Source: Amphiura filiformis (taxonomy: Eukaryota; Echinodermata; Ophiuroidea; Amphilepidida; Amphiuridae). Taken from it: a stretch of 64,000 nucleotides of DNA. The stretch covers positions 79,176,713 to 79,240,712 of the forward strand of contig NC_092628.1 in the NCBI RefSeq assembly GCF_039555335.1, written 5' to 3'. Position 1 is the first letter of the stretch. Each line of letters begins with the position of its first letter. The translations under genes and the position numbers were made by a program. Below the pieces are notes generated by a model, which was given only the letters and a program-made list of their open reading frames with translations, was not told where the DNA came from and searched no databases. Below are positions 24,978 to 37,765 of this stretch, piece by piece.

Positions 24978-25976
24978 TTTTGGTGTAGCATTTGATACCT
25001 TTGGGCATACAAGCCCTGTCTGCATGACAGTCTGTTTCCTATCAGTTGGGTACATTTAAGTTTTATCCATACTGGCTGGTGGACACACAACACATGATTA
25101 ACATTTTTTAAATATGAAAAAAAATCTTAGGGAATAGTACTTTCATTATAAATGATATAGTACATAAAACAAAAAAATTATGGCTTTTATATCATGTTTC
25201 AAGCACCTAATTATATCATTTACCAAGTAAAAAGGTACCATTTCAATCACAAAAACTTATTCTTTCAGTGAGCATTCTTTATTTTTGTAGCTCTACATGC
25301 TTTAGAATTGTTCCAACTCTACAAATTTTTGAGGACACAGTAACTCCAGCTTGAGGTTTTTTACTGACTCACTCAATGGAATAGAAATGTATGATATTTA
25401 AATTCATTATCATCAAAATATCTCACTTTGTCTTTCAGATAGTACGAGTCTTGTATATTGAGTTGATACACGTACATGTGTTAAGTTATTATTTTCTTAT
25501 GTTTCTTTTGTTTTTGCAATAACAGTTTTTGTTTTGTTTCTGATTGAGTGGATTAGATTGTCTGAATAGTGGTCTTACATGTCCAAGAGTGCCGTCCGTC
25601 TCTAAAATGTACAAAGGTGAAACTATTACACAGCCTTGTGTAAATTCATTGTATTAATAAGGAAACTCAGGTCAGTTCAATTCAGGTGCTGATGACAGCC
25701 CCTGGCTGGTGGCAAAATCTTTCTCCCAGAGTTGGACATCAGTTTTAGAAGACAACAGCACCAGGCTCAAGCTTATATTCCACACCTGCAGGTTAACCAT
25801 GGTTGTTATCCACAGAAAATACCACTGGTATAAAATGGAACTCAAATCCCATTGAAATGTTTCTTTTTACATCTCAAATAAACAAGTATTATAACATGTT
25901 CTTTGTATATAAACAGAATATACAATGTTTTATAAAAACAAATGTCTTCTTTTGGCAGTACTTGGACCAATCCTGG

Positions 25977-28900
25977 TTAGATGCCAGCTTTTTTATTTGT
26001 GTAATAGTCTACTGCCGTTTCATCCATTTCCCAGCCTCCTGCGTAAAATTCTAAGGCTTCTAAAAATAGTACACGACTGGAGGAAAGTGTATCAGAAGCT
26101 AGTAGTCTCCTACGCAGGTCATCCATCATCTCATCTATCTTCTCAGAATTCTTGGGGTACAGAATTGGCCCGAGATCACACAGCTGAAAAATGATATGAA
26201 ATATATTTTTAGAATTGAGAACACAATGAAACTATGAGTTTCACATGCCCGTCCACATGCCTCTACGGCACCTTTGTAACATTATACACATGATTTGTTG
26301 GGAGTGGCCTTCTTTTCCGTGTTCTTTATCTTCAATTCCATTTCTAAGTGTAGCCTGGCTTTAGCATTTTGCTTGAGCCTGGTCCCATCAGAACCCAATT
26401 GTATCTCCACATGGAGATACCGTTTAAACAAACAAACAAACAAACAAAATTACACTTGTTGTTAGTCAGTTAAAATGGACATTTATAATTTTCAAGAGGG
26501 CAACCTATAGTACAGAGTCAACTATAGAGGGCAGTATTGATAGTGTAACAATGGTGATAAGTACATGTACTGATAAATAGTAACTGTTTTTAGATGATGC
26601 ATACATGTATTACTGATCTATTACAAGGAATTTCACAACAGATTAATAGCTAAAATAATATTCTTCTGTTCGCAATAATAATCCCAATATAATTTGTTAC
26701 ATTTGCTGAATTGTGCTCAATTCAAGCCATAGACAAACATGTAAAGATCATATCTTTCAATAGTTGACACAAATTGTTCATCAACAAAAAGATACATTTC
26801 CCCAGCAAAATTAAGATTTGTTTTTAAGATACTTTCCTCTTACTTTAATTAAGTAAACAGTCCAAATACATATTCATATTTAGCTATTTAAATTTCTTTG
26901 TCAAGATCAAAGGATAAACTTTTGATTTTCTGCTGACAGCCTTCTGGCTTTCTCAAAGCAATTATTGATGTTGTCATTGATCCATCTGCTTGGAGCGGGA
27001 ATCTCGGCTGCAGTATCTTAGCTAGCCACCCGTCTGCCTGTCATTTCAGACGGGGAATTAGCTCCTGGAACGGGCAAAATTAATGCCTTTGACAGATGCT
27101 ACATTATAATTGTAGATGTTGAGAAAGGCTGTTGACCTTTTTAGTAGACCAGATTTGCAAAACAAAGCTATAGCAATACATATTTGAACTATTTGAACCC
27201 CCAATGAGCTGCAGAAGTCTGGTAAATGTTTTTAAGGTCAAATTAAGACAGGCTATTTTATTCAAATGACGGGCAAACCTCAATTCCTAACTAAGACCCT
27301 GCTCAGCCGGATTCAATAACAACATCAATTGCTTTAAGAAAGGCTAAAAGAAAAATGTTAAGGTTTTCCTTTGGTCTTGACAAAGAACTTTAAATAGCTG
27401 TTTAATCAACACACCTGATGAACCTCTACACATATTCATATTGCCTGAAATCCCATGATTTTATGTTAGTAATCTTGGGGAAGAAACCAACAGATTGATG
27501 AAGAATATCCATTATTAACAAAAATATTTTCATTAGGGGTTAATAATATTGATTATGTAACATTGTGTACTGCGTAAGAACAAGAATGCTATTTTAATAC
27601 ACTATGTCTTGGTTTTGTTACAGATGGTGAAGTCAAGGGATCAGCTTTAATAATTACAAAGGCTTCATCAATCTTTTTCAAACAATTTCTTTTTTCAAAT
27701 ACTTGAGCTAACTTACCTGCTCTATTCCATAGACATGGCACTTGATAGATGATGTTGAAAGTAGCTGTATAAAATCAATATCATTTATTAGTCACACTTC
27801 ATATAACATATACTGTACAATGTACATGCAAAGTCACTCAGCATTAGCAATTTTATGAATTTAGCTGACAACTCCAAATGATCAAATGTTCATTATCATG
27901 GGGCATTGATCAGCGATTGCACTGACTTGAGCAGCAGCATAGACTTCTTGTTGACATAGGGCGATGAGGTTGGGAAAATTTTCTTGAAGTATAGTGAAAT
28001 GTTGTTTTTTTAGGCTTAAAAATGGCCAAATATGAGGTTAATTTGGTCAGAAACCCATATACAGGCACCAACATGGGGGGGGGCGGACGAATGTATGGCC
28101 CATTCCCCCATCAAAATATTAAGGGGGGGGGATTTATCCCCAATCCATGCATATGGACTTCCCCTGGTACACAATGCCCTTACTTGACAGTGGGTATAAG
28201 GCTTAAATTTGTCCACACCTTAATTTTGAAGAGATGTCTATATTTCCATGATTTGACATATTTTTCAACGGGTAACAGAGGGCTTTTTTTTCTTCCATAA
28301 CTTCAAAGGTGCTTATTTTTTCCATATCCAAACAAACCACTATTCAAATCAAATATGGGACAACAAGTAGTTCCGGGACAAATAGTAAAGTGTTCAAAGA
28401 AAACTATCAAATAGTCGAGGGCTCAGCGCAACAATTAACTCCAATTTCACACAATACACAATTGATATAAGGCCCTGGCTGTACTTACTGAATCAGAGCA
28501 ATAACATCTTTAACTCCTGAGTTTGCATTGGCCCTGCAGGGGGTCTTTTGCATTCAGCACCACAAAATCTTATCTCCATGGAGTTTTAAAAGATAATGGG
28601 AAATTGTGTGTTTCTCCCAATCACAATTTTGGAGTAAAGTTACGATACTTTTGCCGTGAGAGACCTCGCAATGTTCAAGCTAACAGGTACACATTTTGTG
28701 CTTTAATTCTATTTCGTAGTTAGCACAATAATTTAGGCTTACCATTTCTATACAAGTTAAAGCTGGTGATTCCAAAGCAGCAACGTAGTTGCCTGCGACT
28801 CTAAACTCCTTATAGAATTGGCACACTAAGCAAGCTAAAGAAACCCATCTAGTCTCTTCCACATCCTTCCACTCATTCCTACTATCATAGTCTTTCTTCA

Positions 28901-30981
28901 AAGTCTGCAAAAAGGGTGAGCGGAATTTGATATTGTCTCTTTCTAGCTGACCCACGGCATTGCAAGCAATAGCTGCATTCTTGGCTCGGTCTGGAGCCTG
29001 GAGAGTCCACTTGTACAAAGAGTGTGCAAATTTTGTGACCTCATCTCCAGTGTTGATGCTAGCTTCTGCTTCTTTGAATACTTGTTCTGCTAGGGACTCT
29101 GCATTTGTGGATGGTGGTGCTGTTTCAAGCAGCTCAAGAATTCCTGCAACCTGTGAATAACATCATAAAAATTATCATTATTATAAAATGGAACACGGTG
29201 TACGCGCTACAATGACTTCTGCGTGCACGTGCATGTATACGCTAAGCCTTATGGCAACAAAGACACTAACACAATGCCGTCACGCTTCTGTGATTGGTAG
29301 CTCTTGTTGTCGGCGCTAATGTCAAGTACAATGTAGTTTGCCTGGTCAATTTTTTGTAGGGTAGGATATAACAATATTTAAAACTGTTTATATTTAACAG
29401 CATTTTATCCCATTTTTTTATATGGCATAAAATAACATACCATTTTGATTTGTTCAAAATATTAGATACGACGGTCGATGGCAATGAATGACAATAATAA
29501 CTTTGCACCTTCTATTTTGAGGTCATTCATTGTTTGAAATTGGAAGATTCGGCTAACAAAACAGCATTTTGGCCGTGTTTCTAGATCTTAGTCTCATGAT
29601 GACAGCAGCTTTTCTATGTATCAGTATCGCTCTAAAATTCCATGTGCGATTGTCCGATCACCAAAAAAAATCATATATTTGGGTCAAGTGAAGTATAGAC
29701 CTGGGAACCAAGGGAGAACAAACAGTGCCAGTGCATTGATTGGTCACCCAGGTTAAATAAGAAATTTAATAAATTAATAAATAGACAACATATATTTATG
29801 TAAGTTTCCTTGACCTAGCTGTTCTTTTAAATTTCGATGTATATAAATATATGTATTGTGTTTGGGACCAGGTCTAGGCGAATTTGGCTGACTAGCAAAT
29901 GTGTAATAACTATAGCTAAAATAATAGTTTCTCGATCATGAGAGCTCAATAGGCACGCAATGACAATTGCGTCGGCGTACAACGCCTACCACACATGCTC
30001 CTTGCTTTGGGTGCACGCAGTACATTCATTTTCTCATCGAGAAACTATTATTTTAGCTATAAGGTTTGCTTCTCATACATACCTACTAAAGTATTATTCA
30101 GATTTCCTTTAACAATCAAGCGTACTGCTAGCCGTCCAGCGCGTATTATTTTCCACATGGTCCAATGCACACGCTTGACGTCGCGCACGTATACGCGATG
30201 GTTAATTTGTAAAAGGAAATCTGAATAATACTTACTTACATGTATAATAAATTAACATAAACTGACATGATAAAATTGACTCATCGTGCAATAACAAAAC
30301 CAAACAATTTTCACCCATTATTGATTAGGCAAAATAAAAAAATAAACATGTTTCACGTCCCCTCCCGCTTCCTTTTTTGAGGTTTCCTCAAATATATTTT
30401 TATTTTTGAAATTCAGTTATAACTTTTCAAAAATATGTCTAGGAAGTTGGAATGCTTTCTATAGCCTTGTTAAGATACAAGAAACATTTTAGGAAGGTTT
30501 TGTGATCATTGGAGGGGTGTAACTCTCAGAACAACAAATAAAAAGGGCCTCCTTCTTTTTCCAGGCATTATTGTATACGCTAAAACAGCTCTAAGTATGG
30601 GTATTTACACCAATTTTGTGATAAAAAATAGAAAATAAAAAGCCCCCTCCTCCTCCTTTTTTTCGAAAACCCGGACGTGAAACATGTTTTATTTTTTACT
30701 TGGCCTTATAAGTGGAACAAACTTTAGACTATGAAAAAGCATGAAAGGCATTTGCATTAGATCTTTCTTCCATGCATACATAATTATACATTCATTTATC
30801 AAATCATGTTTATTACCCCCAAAAGTTGTCGTTGGTCAGTGCCAGCAGATCCTGCCTGACTTCCCGGCTGACGAGGGCTACCATCTCCAGCAGCTGCACC
30901 CCTCCCACGGCCACGACCTTTGCCTATATAAGTTGTCCTAGATGTTGGGATTGCCCCACCAAGTGCTCTGGCAGATGCCAT
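25977..30981 (-). CDS. MIF4G-domain protein (MIF4GD/CTIF-type), 4 coding exons
   Basis: Minus-strand CDS: 30981-30817, 29150-28743, 27764-27717, 26183-25977. All junctions are phase 0, predicting 275 aa. Residues 1-55 are Gly/Arg-rich with an RGRGRGR tract, typical of RNA-binding tails. Residues 56 to the end form one MIF4G-like helical domain. Recognisable parts are FAHSLYKWTLQAPDRAKNA, FRSPFLQTLKKDYDSRNEW, the LACLVCQFYKEFRVAGNYV helix, and the C-terminal LEALEFYAGGWEMDETAVDYY, which resembles the closing helix of MIF4GD. Vertebrate MIF4GD (about 220 aa) bridges SLBP and translation of histone mRNAs; CTIF links the cap-binding complex to translation (family knowledge). The N-terminal RG tail is unlike MIF4GD, so the exact orthologue is uncertain. 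An acceptor AG at 30991-30992, 10 bases before the ATG, implies an upstream noncoding exon. Confidence 0.82.
26429..26447. repeat. (AAAC)n microsatellite
   Basis: Five consecutive AAAC units in the MIF4G gene region's downstream-most intron. Confidence 0.8.
27717..27764 (-). other. 48-bp coding exon of the MIF4G gene
   Basis: This small exon (16 codons, LLSTSSIKCHVYGIEQ) is bounded by a TTATACAG acceptor and a GTAAGT donor. Both edges are phase 0, so skipping it would keep the frame and delete one part of the MIF4G helical array. It is recognised by splice sites and frame rather than by length. Confidence 0.75.
29566..29905 (-). repeat. Dispersed repeat, family Q, copy 2 (MIF4G intron 1)
   Basis: Reverse-orientation match to 7936-8232, with an extra ~90 bp near 29700-29790. 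Confidence 0.65.
29911..30061. mobile_element. MITE with ~25-bp TIRs (MIF4G intron 1)
   Basis: TATAGCTAAAATAATAGTTT followed by CTCGAT is mirrored at 30036-30061. The core is 100 bp with GCGTCGGCGTACAACGCC. Confidence 0.8.
30091..30231. mobile_element. Foldback MITE, family P, copy 2 (MIF4G intron 1)
   Basis: The ends GTATTATTCAGATTTCCTTT and AAAGGAAATCTGAATAATAC are perfect inverted repeats. The core ACACGCTTGACGTCGCGCAC is shared with 7433-7562. Confidence 0.85.
30330..30702. mobile_element. ~370-bp TIR element (MIF4G intron 1)
   Basis: AAACATGTTTCACGTCC at the left and GGACGTGAAACATGTTTTAT at the right. Inside are repeated CCTCC-rich and TTTTCGAAAA-like blocks. Confidence 0.75.
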
Positions 30982-31439
30982 AACAATGACCTGAAATTTC
31001 TTCGAAAAAAGATGTCAATGTCAGCAACTATGTTTACACTGTAAGTGACTGCAGAATTTGGCAGCATGGGTAAGAAAAACTCATCCACGGAAGACTTAGA
31101 AATATTATCATTGGTAACATAATGTACGGTGCTGACTGAACTTGGTATTAGAAAGGATGTTGTTATTTTCACATAAAATTGAAGTGCAAATGGGAGAGTT
31201 ACTGATGACGAAACTTATGTTAGGGACCAGTCTCGGATTAGTCTCGGTTATGGGGGGGGGGGTGGAGGCTGGTATTTTCTTTGGAGGGCTCCAAAATATA
31301 CTGGGGGATCATACATTTTGGAAAGAACAATAAGGGGTCATAAAATTTTGATGACCAAAATGTAGGGAGTCACAAGATGACCACGGGTGGGTTCATTTCA
31401 ATACAATTTTAGCCTGTTTAATGGGGAAGGCCTATATAA

Positions 31440-31945
31440 GGGCTGTGCAATAATATGAGCCCCGGGGGTAAAATTTCAAATAGCTCGTTAAAATCAGCTT
31501 GCCCCCCCTCTCAGGCCCGCCAAAAAGCGCTTGGGGGGGGGGGGTGGTCAAGCGATTTTTGGCAGGTCGAAAGGGGGGAGGGGCAAGCGATTTTGGGTAC
31601 AAATATTTTGGGCATCGTTTCTATAATACGCCCTAAAAAGGTGTAGGAAAACATTTATAGGAACACGTTCAAATACTAGTATGCAATTTTCCTGCTCGCT
31701 ACACTTGCATTATATGTTAAGACAATTTGAGGTTATAAATTAGGGTTTCTTAAAATCTTAGTGTGTAGGCCTAAAGGGGGGGCAAAGATTTTTTGGCACA
31801 TCGAAAGGGGGGCAAAGGTTTTTTGGCAAGTCGAAAGGGGGGGCAAAGATTTTTTGGCATGGGGGGGGCAAGCAATTTTTGGCAGACCACTTTGAGAATT
31901 CACCACCCCGGGGGTAGGCCTAGGCCTACACATTGCACAGCCCCC
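31440..31945. repeat. G-rich arrays, family G, copies 2 and 3
   Basis: Two adjacent blocks (31440-31640 and 31699-31945) with repeated units of G7-12, CAAAGATTTTTTGGCA and TCGAAAG, about 31 bp each. The second ends in GAATTCACCACCCCGGGG, as at 6610-6865. Many G runs could form quadruplexes. Confidence 0.75.
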
Positions 31946-33286
31946 TAAAGGATTAGGATTTATCTATGTTTCATGTGGAAAAACAGGATAATATTTTTTT
32001 TGGTTCAAAAAAATTAGTTCTGTATTTTTCTGGAATTTCTCACCTTTTTCTGGAGTTTGTTTGTGGAGGAACTTTTTTGTGGGTATACCGGTAAGTCTTC
32101 TTATAAATAGTGACTCGTCCCTAAAATCAATCAATTAAAGGATCTTTGCCCAGTGTATATTTAGCAAAGTTGCCATATTGGTTCTATGTCGACGTCAACA
32201 GTGAAAAATCATCTAATTTGTTGGCAAATTGACCTCCAGCTGAGTGATTAAATTAGGTGAGTGTGGAATTATGACATAAATGAAACTTTTCTGAATACTC
32301 TGGGTTACATATTATGTGGGATAAGTAATTATGAATTGGATAAATTCAATGTTATTTTCTGTGTGGTCTGTGACGATAAATTTCCAAAGTTGCAGAATTC
32401 ATCAGACAAGCGCTGTGTGTGTATGTGGCATTGCCATTGACATTGTCCATCTTATAAATATTTCTTGATTTGTCTTGTTCCAGTAGTACAGGGAACCCAT
32501 ACTGTAGTACAACGGTATGGGATAAAGTGTATGCAAAAAACTAGTGCAGCGCAATTGCATGATTTCAATTAGAGTTTGCACTAAAAAATACAAGGCTCAG
32601 CTTAAATAGTTGCATGTTTGTCATAATATTTTACACAGCTTTTACTTCTTGCCTAAACTCCTATGCTTGAAATTGGAATTAATACGCCATTATTTTATGT
32701 GCAGTCATTACTCAATGCATTTTAAGGCGCGCGCATAGAGCCCACCTTAAATCACTTTACCGAGTGCGATTTATAGCGCACCTTGTCACCTGAAGGAGTT
32801 TCCAAAGTTGCAGCGGTTCCCGAAAGTGATTTGCATAAAATAAATCGATGTCATGGCCTTTACAAAAGTGACGACCCAAACAATATCTTTTCTACTCGCT
32901 GATTGACCGTTTTCGACAATTTAATATGTAAATTAGCTGACCTTTCTTGTGAGGTCACGCTACTGCGAAATATGATAACATAATCGTGCTGTTCATGTCA
33001 CAACAAAGCCGTGACATGCCATTGCCCACCGTAGTAAATGAGGTAATGTTTATGCATTCAACTGAACTGTATAATTTTATTTAGAAGCTGAACAAGGCTG
33101 ATTTAATATTTTGACATGACCTACACACGTGCGATCTGTCAGCGGTGAGTGTAGCGCTATGATAAAATTGTACCGAGGTTTGCCGATAGAAATATCAGTT
33201 ATACTACTCATCATGGATTCATGGCGGACAAAAAGAACAAATGGGTCCAGTATAAAAGACATGGAAAACCTACAAGCTTAATGATG

Positions 33287-34263
33287 TAGGGGAGATTGGG
33301 GTTAGTTGAAACATTTTTCACAAAATCGTCTTTTTAACGCAAACCGATTACTTTCAAGAAACACTAACCATATCAGTATAAACATATACATACATGCTAC
33401 AAATACAGCCTTAAATTTTATTGGACCTGCTTATGATTATTCATATAATCCAATTTGAAAATTTGAAAAAACGTGTTTCAACTAACCCCACCCCTGGGGT
33501 AAGTTGAAACATAGGTGAGGTTAGTTGAAACATGGCTTGTAAAAATTTCAAAATAATTATTATTGTGTTGTTAGGGTTATACTTCCCTTGAAGGCACCCT
33601 TTAACATACAATCAGTGTGAAAAAATGAATAAATAAATATGTGGGAGCGTGGGTCAATACTTTGGACACAAGGTGACGAGTGTCACCATGGACAAAAATA
33701 TGAGAAGCCTAAAATATTATAAAATGTACTTTCTGTGTGCACTTTTTGCTTGTATTATTGCTTTTAACCATATTAAAGCAATATTGAAGAAATGGTAAAC
33801 ATGTTACAAATTTTAAAAAGTCAAATTTTTAACCATATTTTTCTATGCGATTTTCACGTTTCAACTAACCCCACCTCAAAAGTTTCAACTAACCCCGATG
33901 CCTATTTTTACATTTCAAAGTTCATTACACAAAATAAGAAATACAATAAAACTTTTATTTAACATTATTCTGGGACTTACTGCTAGTGCTTATGATACTC
34001 AAAAAATAATCCCCTGAATCTTCAAACAACATGGAGATAACGCATCTTTTCTGAGGGGTATAAAATTAGTCAGCAAGTCAAAAACAGATATTCCTTTCCC
34101 AAGCCAACACTGGTGGGGCATCAGTGCTGTTGCTAATTTGGTGGATGACCCTTACTAATACCTATTACTAGGTGCCAGTATTTTACCAAATTAATTTTTT
34201 GTGTCAGAAAAAAATACAATGTTTCAACTTACCCAGTGTTCCAACTAACCCCAATCTCCCCTA
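33287..34263. mobile_element. 977-bp TIR element, intergenic
   Basis: The left end TAGGGGAGATTGGGGTTAGT and the right end ACTAACCCCAATCTCCCCTA are perfect inverted repeats. ATG flanks each side (33284-33286, 34264-34266); TA is an alternative target duplication. The motif TTTCAACTAACCCC, or its complement, recurs about six times inside. There is no long frame, so it is non-autonomous. Confidence 0.85.
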
Positions 34264-35094
34264 ATGGGGTTTGAAAAAAACCGAGGCAGACGGGACGATA
34301 TTCGTGTCGAAAGTTTGGTGTTTGAGTTGTTTGAGTAAGCCCATCCCACGAATCGAACTACCCCCATTCACGCTGTACGAAGTTAGAAAAAAAAGGAGCC
34401 AGATAGCACGCCAGGCACCACTAAGCATGCAAAGTGCATAGCATCGGACTTTTGGTGATCCCCGTTATCTTTTTTACCGTGTCAGACAGGAGCGCGCTGC
34501 TCATTAAATATTCATGAACCCAACACGTCACAAACATGTGGTCTTATTCGGCCGATCAGAATCATTGCAATTAACCCGACATGGTTTTATGAATGAATTT
34601 TTGACCTTACTGGGCTCAGACATATGCATATTCAAGATGGCTGCGGGGTCCTGGCAAAGATGGAATGAAAATCAATGGTTCCGTTCGGAAAATATTGCCG
34701 TCTGAAAATTGACTTTTCTGGCGTCAAACGAGCAAAAATTTCGATGACTGAAGATACTCAAATTTCATCTGTAATTTTGGTTATAATTTTTTGTTGGACA
34801 TGGTATATTTTTTCTGACTTTGCTGGAAGCTTATTTCAAGTGGTCGTGGTGGATTTTACTGCGGAGGATCCAGTTTTTCAACGGAGACAGACAATATGCA
34901 CGAGGTGTTTCTTACCAAATTTTACAAAAATTTCACCGATCCTACGCACACGATTCGTCAGTTCTGTGCACGTGATGTCATGCGTGGGGCAGTGCTAGGA
35001 AATTTGCATAATTTTAACTTGGTAAGATGTTTGATTGCCCACCTAAACATTGTAGTCCCACATTCAACACCAATGCTTCTTATCTGAATATCAA

Positions 35095-35235
35095 GTGCAA
35101 TAATTCAAACAGCCCACCTAAACTTCTTACCGAGTGCAAATGATAGCACACCTAAAATCCTTACCGAGTGCAATTAACAGCACACCTGTAGCTCGCCTGA
35201 CTATTTCCAGGAGTGCGATTTATAGCACACCTGCT
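35095..35235. repeat. Short degenerate tandem repeat
   Basis: Units of about 35-45 bp share ACCGAGTGCAA and AGCACACCT blocks. A single related unit is at about 32741-32795. Confidence 0.55.
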
Positions 35236-35699
35236 TTTTTCAAAATTCATTGACTGTATGTGTGGCTCAAGCATGCAATACGAAGTATTGCTGCGTGGTG
35301 AAGCGAGTCTCTTCCGCAGCTATAAAGTAATGGTCGTTTTTTACTCTGTTCAAAACGTGACATGTACACCAAATACAGCCCCCAAAATGGTCTACTTTTA
35401 GCGACCATTAACTCCGAAACAGTTTAGTCAAAGTTAAAAATGCGATCCCCAACCCTTTGCTTACCTTTGGATGAATTTGTAGCAATCTCCGTGTCGAAAA
35501 ATGCCCGGTACTTGCCCGGTACAAACATAGAAATGGCCACATTACTCCAGTCCCGTTAATGAATATTTCTTCCGTACTCCAATGGTTTCAACTGGGCACC
35601 AACGTGGGCATCACGATGATAGTCTCCTACACAACCAGATTGATCCTAATAACAAACCTGTGATAGCCACATATACAGTCTGGCCTAAGACTAATTTTA

Positions 35700-35907
35700 T
35701 ACACATGCGATGACGTATCAGCATGGTATCAGCCAATCGGAAGCCTCGTTAGAGCCGCCATTTTGACATGTGCGTTCTGCTTGTGAGAAAAATTTTTGAT
35801 AATGGGTCATATACTAGGATTTCAATTTTTTATTAATGAAGTTACATGTTGTTTTGAGGAATAACACGGGAAGTTTTGAGTTTTATTTCAACTGGTGGTG
35901 TAGAAAG
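35700..35907 (+). promoter_or_regulatory. DYM: Probable DYM promoter and noncoding first exon
   Basis: Within 60 bp there are a CRE-like TGACGTA (35711-35717), a CCAAT box (35732-35736) and a YY1-type GCCGCCATTTT (35754-35764). YY1 sites of this kind often overlap transcription starts. Downstream, a strong GTGAGT donor at 35908 could close a noncoding exon. The first dymeclin coding exon is preceded by an acceptor (CTTCTACAG ending at about 37720), so such an upstream exon is expected. The assignment is inference. Confidence 0.45.
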
Positions 35908-36828
35908 GTGAGTGCATTCGTGATGAGGTTTTCTTGTTTCAATGATCCGATAGTAGGATACGAGACGTAGGCTAAAAAGGTCTTACACATCATCTAGAAA
36001 CGCTTCATGAGCTAAATATATTTTAAGAGCATTTCAAGATTCACAGCATCATCCCCTCACTTTTCTCAAAAAAAATTGATATTTTTAAACCTCTGGCTAC
36101 ATTGTTTATGTGCAAAAAATTTCTTGCAGATGAATTTGAAAATATCTTGGAATTTGAATTACGTTCAGAGAACGAAATTACAACACATTGTCTATGGAGT
36201 AGTGTAATGCACATATTAATCAACCCTCAAACGCAAAATCGGAATCAACTGCAATTTTGGGAATTAAGCTTTTTTTGTGGATATCTGCTGAAAAATGTCA
36301 GAAAAAGAAGATGCTAGGATCACAAAATACTCACAAAATGTACATAGCTGGAAATGAAAAGCTGACTATCAATTGAAAATTTTGACCTTTCATATTAAAG
36401 ATAGAGATTTTTTTCCTCAAAGACCAACATTTTTTGGGTGTTTTGGGGAAAAAATACAAAATGCCAGAATTTTCATATGATGGACGGCTTTTCATCCCAG
36501 CTATATACACTTCAAGACGTTCAAGTGCATATCATTGCTGTTAAATTTCAAAAATATCAATTTTTAATCATTTGCCATAAAATGTGTGCTATATCCAGGG
36601 GTCGAATCCAGGGGTCGAACTTACATTCACAACTCTGATTTTTCCTAAAATTTGGCTGATTTTCACAAAATTATACATGCACAGGCAAAATTCTACATGC
36701 ACAGAGTAACATGCATCTGTGCATGTATGCATGTGGTATTTCGAGCACTGGCTATAGCGCAAATTTCAAAAAATTAAAATTCAAAATGCAATTTTGTGCT
36801 CTCAGTTTTATTACCCATAAGCTTTATA

Positions 36829-37175
36829 GAGGTACTACACCTGCCCAATTTTGTGCCTATTTTTGCATTTTTCTCAAAAATTATAAGCGCATTGGTGACA
36901 GTAAGATATGTATATTATAGAGGCAAGGAGTACAACTATTGCACTGTAAATTTTATTTCTGCACAGACAACAGTTGTGGAGTTACAGTCAAAAATGAGGG
37001 AAAACAATATTTGATCAATAAATCAATAACTACTTGTCTTGAGTTGCTGAATTTTCAGTGCAGTAGTTGTAGTCCTTGCCCCTATAATATACATCTTACT
37101 TCTCACCAATGCACTATTATTTTTGAGAAAAATGTAAAAATAGGCACAAAATTGGCCAGGGGTGTAGTACCCCCT
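36829..37175. mobile_element. Foldback element, family F1, copy 2
   Basis: The same ~150-bp arms as 1846-2189, with the asymmetric centre in reverse orientation. Confidence 0.8.
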
Positions 37176-37765
37176 TAAATACATTCTAGAACATTTCCGT
37201 TCAAAATAACTAGATGCTACATGTATCTTCAAAAATAATTTACCGGTATCTAATTTTCTTCCAACTAGAGGGACGGTAACGAACTTAAAAAAATGTGTGA
37301 TGGGTATCACAAACATTTTATGCAAATGAGCCAGCCATGCGTCCACCCGTCTTTAAGACGGGTTAATCTAATTTTAGACGGGTGGATTTAATGGATTTTA
37401 CAGATGTTATAGGTTTAAAACAGATGATTTTAAGGTTATATGAACTTGAGACTAATTCAGAGTGACATGTAAAGGCCAAATCAGGACATATTTGACCCCA
37501 GTGACCCTTCCATGGGACAAGTTGTTTTATATTTGAGGGTCAAATTTTGGTGTCTGCTTGGACGGGTGGTTTCTGATTCCTGGCTAAGACTCTGAAACAG
37601 CGCCACTCAGTAAAAACCATTTTTTAAGTAACACAATTTCCTCACTTTCTATACTAATTTTCCAGATAGAGTCAACCAAGGGAATTTTGTTCATTACAAA
37701 ATTCACATCACACTTCTACAGGTTTCACTCTTAAACAAGAGTGCACCTCACTACAGAGCCCAAGT

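Noticed and set aside
28016-28300. Overlapping frames on both strands near a G run in the MIF4G gene
   Set aside because: Intronic, G-run driven, no splice-compatible boundaries.
34675-34998. 107-codon frame following an AAGATGGCTGC motif
   Set aside because: Hydrophobic stretch but no family resemblance and no clear splice sites; kept only as unproven.
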